Below are positions 11,713 to 21,083 of a stretch of 64,000 nucleotides of DNA, one piece after another. Within the stretch, counting starts at the first letter, position 1. Every line of letters starts with the position of its first letter. Both the position numbers and the translations under genes were made by a program. The notes below the pieces were generated by a model. The model did not search any database. It was not told the DNA's origin and saw nothing but the letters and a program-made list of their open reading frames with translations. This DNA is from Pseudo-nitzschia pungens (taxonomy: Eukaryota; Bacillariophyta; Bacillariophyceae; Bacillariales; Bacillariaceae), in assembly GCA_037355855.1 (NCBI GenBank), contig CM074758.1:2143001-2207000 (forward strand). Reading direction: 5' to 3'.

Positions 11713-11736
11713 CCATCCAACGACCATCGTCAATCG

Positions 11737-13548
11737 TCACGCATTCTCAAGGTCGAAGCGCCGGATGCACCAGGTCGGAGCCCGTTTCTTGGTGAACATG
11801 TCGGCTCCTCCGAGCACCGGTTGGAGGTTCGCATCGAGCAACAGGTACCCACCGGCGCCCCACCCCGCCGACACCAGCAGCAGCGTCGTATCGGTCCACT
11901 CGTTTGCGGTTTGGTGGTTCGGTTTGTTGTTGTTGTTCTTGTTGTTCTTGTTCTTGTTCCTGTTCTTGTCGTCGTCGTTTCTACTGCTGCCGATGCTTCC
12001 CTCCAGACCGTCCGCCTCCCATTCCTCCCGCCGCTGAAAGGTGTTGGCCGAGCACACCAGCTGTCCCAGGAGGTTCTGCCCGACCCACTTGCGGCTGAAC
12101 TTGTTCTGGAGTCCCAGGACCCGCTTCTTTCGAAAGATGCCAAAGATGCACCGCTCGTTGAGGACGCTCGACAGGACCAGTTTCGATCCGTCGCCGCGCG
12201 TTGAGATGGAGAGGTAGGTTCCCGATGCGGTGTGTTTGACGGAGGCGTAGTGCGCAAAGTCCGTCCTCTGCCGCTTGCCACCGCCCCACGACCGGTCCTT
12301 GAGAAACCGGTCGGTCCGGCGGTTGGTGGCGTTGGTCTTGAAGTGCAGGGTCTCGTTCTTGGTTTCGAGGGAATCCAAAATCTCGGACTGCTGCCGGAGG
12401 GAGATGTCGAGGTTTCCGGCGAGGGATCCCAGTTCCCGCAGGTGCCGGGCCATGGCCCCCAGGTGTTCCTCCTGCTGCCGCAGGACGACATTCTCGGTGG
12501 CCGAGAGGGGGTGCGCGCTCGTGAGGGACCGAGACCCCGCGGAAGCGCCGGCGCCGGCGATGCGGTCCCCGTCAAAGAGGAGCGCCCTGTCGGCGCCGGC
12601 GGAAGACCGGGTCGCCGCCCTCGATTCGCGGTGCATCATCTGCTGCAGGATGAGTTGCCGCTGCCGGAGCTTTTGCGTCTCCTCCTGAAGCTGCATGGCG
12701 AAGGATTCCACCTCGTCGTCGTCGTCGTTGTTGCTATTGTTGTTGTTGGTGTTGTTGTTGTTGTTGTTGTTGTTATTGCTATTGCTATTGCTATTGCTAT
12801 TGTCGTTGTTCACATCGTCCCCCGTCCTTGCGGATTGCTCCCCGCTCGCGTTCTCGTTCTCGTTGCCACTGCTACCGCCACCGCTTCCGCTTCCGATGGT
12901 GACAACCTCCGTCAGCACCCTTGTGATCTTGATCCGCGCCTGCCGGTGCATGTCGTCGCAGATCACCCGGCAGGTCCCGGTTTGTTCGTCGTTCTCGCAC
13001 TGCTCCAGGACCCGCAGGTTGAGGTGGTAGTTCTGGACGGCCTGCGCCGCCGCCCGGCACCGCTCGGGAATCCGTTCGTAGGTCCGGGGGGGTCCCAGGA
13101 TGCTGCCGTGATTGCCGTGATTGTCGTGATTGCCGTGATTGCCGCGATTGCGCCCGTTTCGCGTCTCGTACTCGGGCGATTCCACGTCCTTGCTAAACTT
13201 GTTGGCCAGCCATCCCGACCAGGTCATGCCGCGGAGCAGCCGGTTGGCCTTGTCCAGGGTGTATTCCGTCTCGTCCACCATGGATTCCGCGTGCTTCAGC
13301 TGCTCGCCCTGTTGGACCGCTTGCGCCAGGGTTTCGCGGCCGATGGTCACCGCCTCCGCGGCGGCCCTCCGAGCGCGCAGGTATTCCTCGTCTCGGTCGT
13401 ACGATCCCATCGGCGTGTTGGCCACTGTCGTCGTTGTGGTGGTGGTGGTGGCGGTGGTGGTGGTTGTGGACGTTGGCGTTAACGTAAACGTTGTTGACGC
13501 TGCATCTTCGGAGCCATCCTTGCGTTGTTGCTCCTGGAGATTGGGCAT
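11737..13548 (-). CDS. Qbc-SNARE (SNAP-25/29-like) fused to a C-terminal beta-trefoil (fascin-like) domain
   Basis: Single exon, 603 residues. Residues about 51-116 form a Qb SNARE helix: AVTIGRETLAQAVQQGEQLK, then DETEYTLDKANRLLRGMTW, with the zero-layer Gln in QQGEQL. Residues about 350-415 form a Qc helix: EHLGAMARHLRELGSLAGNL, then LRQQSEILDSLETKNETL, again with a zero-layer Gln. There is no membrane anchor, as in SNAP-25 relatives that pair with a syntaxin and an R-SNARE. The linker has repeated GNHGNH and a long Asn/Ser run. From about 426 to the end the pattern changes to beta-trefoil: HYASVKHTASGTYLSI, RVLGLQNKFSRKWVGQNLLG, REEWEADG, GGYLLLDANLQPV. This matches actin-crosslinking/FRG1-type repeats. 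Expected role: membrane fusion, possibly tethered to actin or another ligand through the trefoil. An Asn-rich insert interrupts the trefoil. Confidence 0.82.
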   Translation of the reverse strand: MPNLQEQQRKDGSEDAASTTFTLTPTSTTTTTATTTTTTTTVANTPMGSYDRDEEYLRARRAAAEAVTIGRETLAQAVQQGEQLKHAESMVDETEYTLDKANRLLRGMTWSGWLANKFSKDVESPEYETRNGRNRGNHGNHDNHGNHGSILGPPRTYERIPERCRAAAQAVQNYHLNLRVLEQCENDEQTGTCRVICDDMHRQARIKITRVLTEVVTIGSGSGGGSSGNENENASGEQSARTGDDVNNDNSNSNSNSNNNNNNNNNTNNNNSNNDDDDEVESFAMQLQEETQKLRQRQLILQQMMHRESRAATRSSAGADRALLFDGDRIAGAGASAGSRSLTSAHPLSATENVVLRQQEEHLGAMARHLRELGSLAGNLDISLRQQSEILDSLETKNETLHFKTNATNRRTDRFLKDRSWGGGKRQRTDFAHYASVKHTASGTYLSISTRGDGSKLVLSSVLNERCIFGIFRKKRVLGLQNKFSRKWVGQNLLGQLVCSANTFQRREEWEADGLEGSIGSSRNDDDKNRNKNKNNKNNNNKPNHQTANEWTDTTLLLVSAGWGAGGYLLLDANLQPVLGGADMFTKKRAPTWCIRRFDLENA

Positions 13549-14324
13549 GGTTGTCGTCGTTTGCTGGTGTTGATGTTGATGTTGATGTTTTCTTTCTTGT
13601 TGCTGCTGTTTGTTGCTGCGGTTGCGGTTGTGGTTGCAACACGATCGGGCTGCATCAAAAATGTCTTTGTGTACGAGTACTTAATTAAAAGATTAAATAA
13701 TACGACGACAAATGAGCTCTGCGAGTCGAAAACACGACTTGAAGTGCGTAGTAGTAATCTTAACTTACTATGATTGATTTCGTATTGCGTCCCTCGCACG
13801 AATTGGAACGGAGGGGGATCGATGAAGAAACAAGAAACAACCTCTTGTTGATTTTTTGATGATTGATTGTGATTGGCACTCCATCCAACCGAAACCCGCG
13901 GAGTTTCGGAACCAGTTTTTTTTTCCTCTCTTGCTTTTTTTTCATTAAAAAAATAAGTTAAGGTTAAGGTTTACCGACGTGCGCCCCATCCGATACTTCC
14001 GCACAAAATTCGATACGGTAAAAGTTTCTCGAAGCCCTCTTCCAACGAACCGAGTGAGTGAGTGAGTCGCAAGGCCAGCAAGTTTGGCGAAACGCGAACG
14101 CAGAACCCCGAGATCCTTGCTCCGCCCTCCACTAAGACCTTACTCGTAGTGCTTGTAATTATTCTCTGATTGTGTCTTCGCATTTTGATTTGACTTTGCA
14201 TACCGTAGCAGGTCGGTCGGTGCCGTCATCCATCATCCATCATCAAAATCATTGGGGTTGGGGTTGGGGTAATATTACACGTAAGTTACTCGTGCTTGTG
14301 ACTTGTCCGTACGGTACATTCGGT

Positions 14325-14360
<36 letters not shown>

Positions 14361-14391
14361 ATTTTTCGAAAGGACCGAGGCGCAAATCACA
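13549..14391. other. Divergent promoter region
   Basis: This separates the minus-strand SNARE gene from the plus-strand oxygenase-like gene, so both upstream regions lie here. It contains a GTTGAT/GTTGCTG repeat just upstream of the SNARE ATG, a T run near 13917-13940, and a GA dinucleotide array just before the next gene. No ORF is convincing. Confidence 0.6.
14326..14356. repeat. (GA)n dinucleotide array in the 5' leader
   Basis: About 15 uninterrupted GA units end 36 bases before the predicted start codon at 14392. Confidence 0.95.
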
Positions 14392-14614
14392 ATGATCCGG
14401 GACCTGCGGCGACGGGGCGACGGTTGCAGCGGAGGCGGCGGAGGCGGCGGCGGCAACGGGACGGAGCCGTCGGGGCGGAAAATCCGAGACGAAGTGAACG
14501 AATTGTTCTCCCGCGCCCACTCGCTCGGCGACGACGAGATTCTGGACTTTCTCTCGGCGGGAGCCGAAATAGAAACCGAAAACGAAACCGAAACCGAAAC
14601 AGAGATCGGTGAGC

Positions 14615-14646
<32 letters not shown>

Positions 14647-15184
14647 ACAACAACAACAACAGCAACAACAACAACAACAACAACAACAACAACGAACAGC
14701 AGAGAAAACAATAGCGGTGCAAGCATTCCCTGGAAAGGACGGAATGCCCCGTGTGACGAACGCGTCCTGCTGCGTCGAGCGTAAGTACAATGAATGACAA
14801 CTGTTGCACGGCCGGTTGGTAATCCGCTCGCGCAATCCGATGCGGATCCAACCAACCAACGATCCAACCATCCAGTGAGTGAGTGTATGAAGGAAGGAAG
14901 GAAGGAAGGAATTGCTCGCACCGATTGGTTCTCACGGTGGCGACGACCCAACCGCACTTCTCGCATTGCGTTGCAAATCGCAAATCGCAAATCGCAATTG
15001 TTTTTGCAACACGCACGCGCGCACACACAGGTTTCATCAACGACGGGCCGAAATCCGAGCATTGGCGGCGGATCTGAGGGAGGGCCGGGGCGGTGTCCGG
15101 ATCGATCGGGACGGGAGACTCGTCCGGGGGTTGGGATCGCCGCCGCCTGATGGAGCCAACGGTCCGGGGAACAACAACGACAAC

Positions 15185-15218
<34 letters not shown>

Positions 15219-15344
15219 ACGACAACGACAACGACAACAACAATGCCGACGGAAACCGAAACAACAATAACTTGAACAACGGGAACAACGAGAATCCCCC
15301 GTTGATGTTTCACGGAAATAACAATAACAACATTCATAACATCC

Positions 15345-15376
<32 letters not shown>

Positions 15377-17369
15377 CTGCTCGATCCTCTCGTAGAAAAC
15401 CCGGAAGATCATTTCTATGAACAACAACGACGCGAAACCGAAATGACGATATCTCTGGCCGTCGAAGAGATTTTGGCGGAGCGAAAGCCGGCGGCCGAAA
15501 GAGACGGAGGCAACGGACCCAGCGAAAACAACAAAGACGAAAACATCGAAAACGAAAACAACAAAGACGAAAACAACAAAGACGAAAACAAAAACAACGA
15601 AGACGAAAACAACGACTTTGAGCTGATATTGCTGGATTCCTTCGGCCGACCGGTGCGTGCCGCTCCTTCCGCGGGGGGCGGGGGCTTCTTTTCCAACGCC
15701 AATGCAAATCCCAACGATGCCGCATCCAACACCCTCTTTGCGGTTCCGGACGCGGTCCGCGTCTCCCTGCGCCGGCTCCTGATCGCCCTGCTGGTGGCGG
15801 CCGCCGCCGTGGCGTGCGCGCTGCTGCCGATCGTGCCGGTGCCGTCCCTCCTGCGATCGCTGCGGTGGAACGGCTTGCAGCATCCGCAACATTCACATAC
15901 AACAACAGCATTCACAACAACAACCCGATCCGTGGTCCGACGATGCGCTCGCGCGCAGCGTGGTGGAGTTCCGGGACTGGAGGGATCATTGGAAGGAGTG
16001 CGGGGACGGGGGGGGACTGTCCAACCGGAGCGGCGGTGCCGATCGCGGTTCGTGGGGGCGTTGGTTCGAAGGGCTCCGGTCGCGGGTGCCGTGGATGTCG
16101 ATTTTGCGCCAATCCGCCGCAAGGGCACCGGACTGCTCCCGGGGAGTCCTGCACATACCCTCGGCGCGGATCATGGCCGCGCAATCCATGGAATCGCTCA
16201 AACAAAACGTTGCCGAATCAAACTTGAAACCGGAACTTGAACCAAAACCCGAACGCACCGCCCCGAAAGGCGAGGGCAAAGGCGGCGCAAATGGAAACCG
16301 TCTTGCGGGGCTACGCACCCGTCGCCGAGTCGGTTTCCTGGTTCCTGCCGTGTGTCGGACACCCCACGGTGTACGAGGACGGGGACGAGGACGAGACGAG
16401 GACGAGGACGAGGACGAATACTCGCGGGCACCTCCCGGCGAACCACGGCGGTGTCGTCGTTCCGGAAAAGGAGCATCTGCATCTGCATCGGCATCGACGG
16501 AAGCCCGCTGCGCGGAGGACGCGGGCAGTCGACCGAGAAAGCGCGTCTTTGACAAGTGCTTTCGGGGCTTTCACGACAATCTCGTCCAGATCCGGGAGAT
16601 CCGGGCGGCCGTGTCCCTGGGCGATGCGCTGATCGAGAACGGCGGGGATCACTTCGACGTCCACTACGATGTCTCCCTGCTGACCGAAGCCGTGCCGTCC
16701 CTGGTGCAAACGGTGAAACGGGTCCTGGACGCAAACTATCTGCGCCGGCGTCCGCAACCCGGATCCGAGTCGAAGGCGCGTGGGAATGCGCATGCGCATG
16801 GGAATGCGAATGCGCATGCGCAGACCGCCGAGGAAGCAAACGGCGCCCGGACCGCAACGCCCGTTGCCTTTCGCGTGCTCACTACGGGACCCATGGACGG
16901 CCACGACGTCATGCTGAAGCAAACCCGGGACGGAATGGAAATGTACATGAGCCACTCCTCGGCGCTCAACGAAACGAATTACCTCAACTGGGTCCTCGAG
17001 AAACGGCTGCGCAACGACAAGGCCAAGCGCGAATCCTTCTACCGCCCGTGGTCGCGACCCGAGCGGGAAACCTGCGACCTCCGGTTCGATCTCGAGGCCG
17101 ATTCCCGGTTTTGCATCCTGACCTCCGTCGACCTGACGAGCGGGGCCGGGGATCATTACCTGGGCGGGACGACCCTCTTTGTCGATCCCCGCGCCTCGAA
17201 TTTCGCCAATCCGAGGCGGCGCATCGCCGGGGGCGTGTCGATCGACGGATCGCTGGGCCGGATCGTGGTTTCCACCGGCGGGTCGGAAAACCTGAGGTGC
17301 CGATTTCCCGTGCGATCCGGCTTTCGCACGGTGTTGCAGATATGGTGGGATTGCGAGGGCCGACGGTGA
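14392..17369 (+). CDS. Membrane-anchored 2-oxoglutarate/Fe(II) oxygenase-like protein (OGFOD3/P4H-like; frame-disturbed)
   Basis: Exon 1 is 14392-14780; intron 14781-15030 (GTAAGT...CACACACAG) fits the phase and joins LLRRA to FHQRRAEIRALA. Exon 1 carries a poly-Thr run; exon 2 carries long poly-Asn runs, both from CAA/AAC repeats. One membrane segment (LIALLVAAAAVACALLPIV) lies near residue 375-400. The final 220 residues resemble the lumenal oxygenase core: FDKCFRGFHDNL, FDVHYDVSLL, YLGGTTLFVD, and a C-terminal GSENLRCRF...SGFRTVLQIWWDC. The positions where this family carries its metal-binding His residues appear to be Arg here (LRFD and SENLR), so catalysis is doubtful. Coding signal changes frame near 15899, 16280 and 16395, all in repeats. 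One-base corrections give about 908 residues. Type II topology and Golgi/ER location are inferred. Confidence 0.6.
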
Positions 17370-18325
17370 CGGCGGATGGAACGGAATGGAACGCAACGCA
17401 GCGAATGCTGCTGCTGTGCCGGAGTGGCTTTTAGTCGAGTGGAGTGGAGTGGAGTGGAGTGGAGTGGCATCCTCCGAGATGGAATGAATGAATCGTTCCA
17501 ATTGGTTTGGAATGCAAATGCAAATGCAAATGCAAAGAAGAGCCACGAATAATCCTATTGCGAACCTTCGAAGGCTGGTTTGCTCGATTCGTCCGCGCCA
17601 TCATCTCGCGAAACGAGACGTGAAGTGAACTCTACCCGAAAGCAGGGATGGAGGGCCGAACTGTGTTTCGGTTATGAGGGTATTTGCGAGTCTCGCCGCT
17701 GGACAGAATTCGTCCGAGTTGTGTTTGCCCAGAGAGTATTGTACTTTCAAAACTGTGTTTGAACAACACCGGAGGAATCCAAAGCTTCCAAGTGACATCG
17801 GTCCTAACAAACAGAAATTAAACTAAGTAGAACGCAGTATGCGATGTTTGGATGATTGTCTTTTTATGTTCATGGATGCACCAACACCGTAGCTTATTGC
17901 ATCGCTTGGCTTGGCTTCTTTCGAAGAGGGATGCATCACTACTCCCCTTCGGTTCGTCAAACCACCATTGAACTCCAACATTCGCAACAACTCATAGAAC
18001 ACACACAGACTTTTCGCGACAAGGAAGTTCTCGCCGCCTTTCGGAGTTCATTGACAGACGATCGAAACTGGATGCACTATGCATGAGACGAAAGAGTGTT
18101 TCTTCTGCCGACAAAATGTAGCCAGGTGGCCACGACTTCGCCGGCAGAAACTTCGTTGGAAACTAGAACACTTTGAATTTCGACAAGAACTCGACTGTCT
18201 CGTGAAAAAAGGGTGGAGTAGACAGATTTTGTTTCTTCTATTACTTTAAAAATGGATGCTTGGTTTGAGTGTTTCTGGACGGGGTAGATTGCGAACCGAA
18301 AAAAATGTGAATCGATTCGGTGTTT
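17370..18325. other. Convergent intergenic region
   Basis: This lies between the plus-strand oxygenase-like gene and the minus-strand S1-domain gene. Apart from the GAGTG array and a short AAATGC repeat (about 17512-17536), I see no structure and no credible gene. Confidence 0.6.
17438..17467. repeat. (GAGTG)n pentanucleotide array
   Basis: Six tandem GAGTG units about 70 bases beyond the stop at 17369. It is the same unit as the array at 11322-11362. Confidence 0.92.
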
Positions 18326-19686
18326 TTATTTTCGGATGATGAGAGGAGTGTTCTTGTAGACCGGTTGATCTTCGTCGAACTTGGCAACACTGTCCTTCCA
18401 GTCCTTGGCACCCTCTCCCTCGTCGAACGGATCATTGAATCGAGGGGCGCCGGCATCGTCACCACCTCCCTTGGCAGCCTCGGCTTCCTCGTCTTCTACG
18501 GAAAGCATTGTGAGAGAGACCTTGGTTCCGTCGATGCTCTTGCAACGAACTTGGACGGTGTCGTTAGCGTTTACAACATCGGTCACGGCCCCAACTCGTC
18601 CGACCTTGAGGGCGGAGATGTGAACGAGACCGTCGAAGCTTCCCTCGCATTCGCTGTTCAATGTGCTGGCATCGACCTTGACGAAGGCACCAAAGTCAAC
18701 GGTGCTGACGACAGTTCCCTCAACCATGGCAGATTGGTCCCATCCCTTTTCACTCAAGGCGCTCAAGACCGCGCTGTCGTCTCGGCGTCCCTGTCTGCGG
18801 TTGTTTCCTCCCTTGCGGCGGGGAGGTCTGGCAGCGGCGGCTTCTTCCTCGGTCATCATGCTGAGACCGATTTGTCCCTTACCGGAGTCGATCTTGACGA
18901 TGCGAACATCGACCTCTTGTCCCTCGGAGACGACCTCGCTGACATCACTGACGAATCCGGCGGAAAGCTGGGAAACGTGCAACAAACCATCGGTGGAGGC
19001 ACCAATGTCGACAAAGGCACCGTAGGTGGTGATCGACTTTACGGTTCCCTTCACGGTGGTTCCCTCGGAAAATTCGCTGAGGTCCTTGCCGGCGGGCTTT
19101 TTCTTTTTGAGGGCCGCTCGGGCGGGGCGCTCGAGGTTGTGGGCCTCGTCGGAGCTCTCGACTCCTTCCATGGCCTCGACCTCGGCCGGGACGGCCTCCT
19201 CGGCGACATCCGCGAAGAGCTGCGTGGTGCTGACACCGCTGCACTTGGGGCACGAGCATCCGGCGCGGCAGGTCTTGGCACCGGTGCACGCGGGGCAGTT
19301 GCATCCGCGGGGAGCGGCCACGGATTGTTGGATGGCGGCTCCGGATTGTTGGACGATGAGTCTGGAGCCAATGTTGGCTGTCGAGAAATTGATAATGCGT
19401 AGCGATGATACACCGGTGTCAATCCGTGCGTTGGGAAACAAAGAAAGTATTAGAGAAGACATTCGTGCTCGAACGGAGGTTCATCCATCCGCGGAATTCA
19501 GTACAAAGCATTCCATGAGAAAATTCCAACTCCATCGTTACCCATCGAATGGATGCGCGGCCCATCGTTCCCCGCACACCAATCGTGCCCTTGAAAGGCG
19601 ATCTAGACAGCCTTACCTGGCGAGAAGGCAGAGACGCCGGCGGCAGAAGCCAAGCACAAGGCAAGAGTTGCTTTATTGAAATACAT
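18326..19686 (-). CDS. Plastid-targeted protein with two S1 RNA-binding domains and a Cys-rich motif
   Basis: Exon 1 (19686-19617) encodes MYFNKATLALCLASAAGVSA then FSPG..., a signal peptide with the plastid motif SA|FSP. Intron 19378-19616 (GTAAGG...CGACAG) joins it in phase to exon 2 (19377-18326), giving 373 residues. Residues 49-69 hold seven cysteines in two CxCPxC-like modules (CNCPAC and CSCPKC), which could bind zinc. S1 domains lie at about 128-197 (VKGTVKSITTYGAFVDIG, GLLHVSQLS) and 242-315 (VEGTVVSTVDFGAFVKVD, GLVHISALK). They are separated by a basic RRKGGNNRRQGRRDD linker. Such proteins bind mRNA on the ribosome or assist elongation; plastid ribosomal protein S1 or a PSRP-7-like factor is most likely. 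Without exon 1 the targeting signal is missed. Confidence 0.88.
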
Positions 19687-20261
19687 GGCTAAATATAAAA
19701 ATGTATTAAGTGGTGTGCTTGGCAATTAATGCAAGATGGGTGGTTAGCTTGACAAGAGTGAAGCTAGCAGAATTGATACAAGAAACAAGGCTTCTTGATT
19801 TTTCGATTGATTCGATAGAAGCTGATGATGATGTGTTGTTATCATCGTCGTTTTACCTCGTCTACCGGGCGTTGTAACTAGCCCCACTCAGGGTCCGGCA
19901 TCCGTGATCGAAAATTTGATGTGAGGCTCCGCTCACCCACTCATTCATTCCACACGGATGTGCGGTATGTATTGTTGACCTACGTACGTACGTCATACAC
20001 GCTGAGTGCTTCGCGGTGAAAGAACGGAATCGTCTGTCCTTCATTCCGTATGAGTGAAAATCCATCACTTTGCATGAGAACACACACTAAAAATACTAAA
20101 AAATACAAACACATCATCGTCATCGATCATCACCGTTACGATTTTCTCTCGTTTCGGCGCAACCAGCAGCAGACGGACATCAATCTCTCGGTTCGAACTT
20201 TAACGATAACATTACTTGTAGTATTGACTAGAATTGATCAAAACAGAACAGAACAGATACC
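19687..20261. other. Divergent promoter between two plastid-protein genes
   Basis: A 575-base spacer with both upstream regions. It has a TACGTACGTACG palindromic run near 19980-19992 and no ORF. Being shared by two genes with plastid-targeting signals, it could co-regulate them (inference). Confidence 0.55.
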
Positions 20262-20774
20262 ATGATGAAATCTATCTTCTTCCTTCTTGCTATCATCGCA
20301 ACTGCTTCGGCTTTCGCTCCTATTCTTAACGGAGTTCGGGTTACTGATACGTGAGTTTGGTGGTGACACCTGATGGGTCGTTTCGAAATACGGGAAGATG
20401 GGAAACCGGAATTCGGGAAACGCAACAACCGGGTCTTGCGTCTTTGGGCATGACGGCCGCGCCTCCGTGTCGGGGACCACCGTGATCGGATCTCGTGGGG
20501 TACCTCAATCCCCGCCATGATTGCATTCCAATCCGTTGTGCTAACAAATTCTTTTCGTTGTTTGTATGTTGTATCTCGCAGCGCCCTTTTCGCCAAGCAC
20601 GCAAACGACAAGGCCGCCAAGTGGGCCAAGTCCAAGCGCCCCAAAAAGTCCCGACCATCCGATATCAACCGTGCGCCCATCACTTACGCTATCCACTCCT
20701 TCCAAAAGCCTGCCGAATACGACATCTCATCAGAGCCCGCCGCTCCCATGGCCAAGCCCGCCGCTGAAAACTAA
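20262..20774 (+). CDS. Small basic plastid-targeted protein of unknown function
   Basis: Exons 20262-20350 and 20582-20774, intron 20351-20581 (GTGAGT...CTCGCAG), 93 residues. The N-terminus MMKSIFFLLAIIATASAFAP is a textbook diatom bipartite plastid signal with an exact ASAFAP cleavage site. The mature part is about 75 residues. It begins with a basic stretch (KHANDKAAKWAKSKRPKKSR), then has PSDINRAPITYAIHSFQKPA and a Pro/Ala-rich tail. The size and basic charge would suit a plastid ribosome-associated or nucleic-acid-binding protein, but I do not recognise the family. A second in-frame ATG lies immediately after the first. Confidence 0.85.
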
Positions 20775-21083
20775 GGATTGATGTAATGTTGTAATGAAAT
20801 ATAGAAAGAACGATATGATTGAACGAACCATATTCGATGGTTTGTCGAAACACTCGTCCTATCCGGGGTTGTGTCGTTAGAGATGAACTCGGATTTTTGT
20901 TCTGCGGGGGTGACAAACGAAGATCAATTGATTTGAACGAAAGGAATCTAGTAAGCAAGGAACAAACGGTTCCGGCATTTTGCTAGAACGGAAATCGTCT
21001 TTAGGAATAAACTAGGTCTTTTGGATAACGAAAGTATTGTGTACAAATCAATCGGTCTCAATTTACTTGTGTTACGACTTAGA
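20775..21083. other. Short convergent intergenic spacer
   Basis: About 300 bases between converging stops. Nothing recognisable. Confidence 0.6.

Larger units (their letters stand above)
10279..11736. other. Convergent intergenic region crowded with simple repeats
   Basis: This lies between two converging genes and has no credible ORF. AATAAA-like sequences near 10500-10530 could serve 3'-end formation. From about 11090 to 11715 it is a patchwork of different tetra- and pentanucleotide arrays, listed separately. Confidence 0.65.

Noticed and set aside
12232..13482. Plus-strand ORF of 416 codons opposite the SNARE gene
   Set aside because: Composition mirrors the minus-strand repeats (Val runs opposite Asn runs), and no domain is present.
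14286..15911. Minus-strand ORFs of 501-541 codons with Cys or Val runs
   Set aside because: The runs are reverse readings of CAA/AAC repeats in the plus-strand gene, which has a supported intron and phase.
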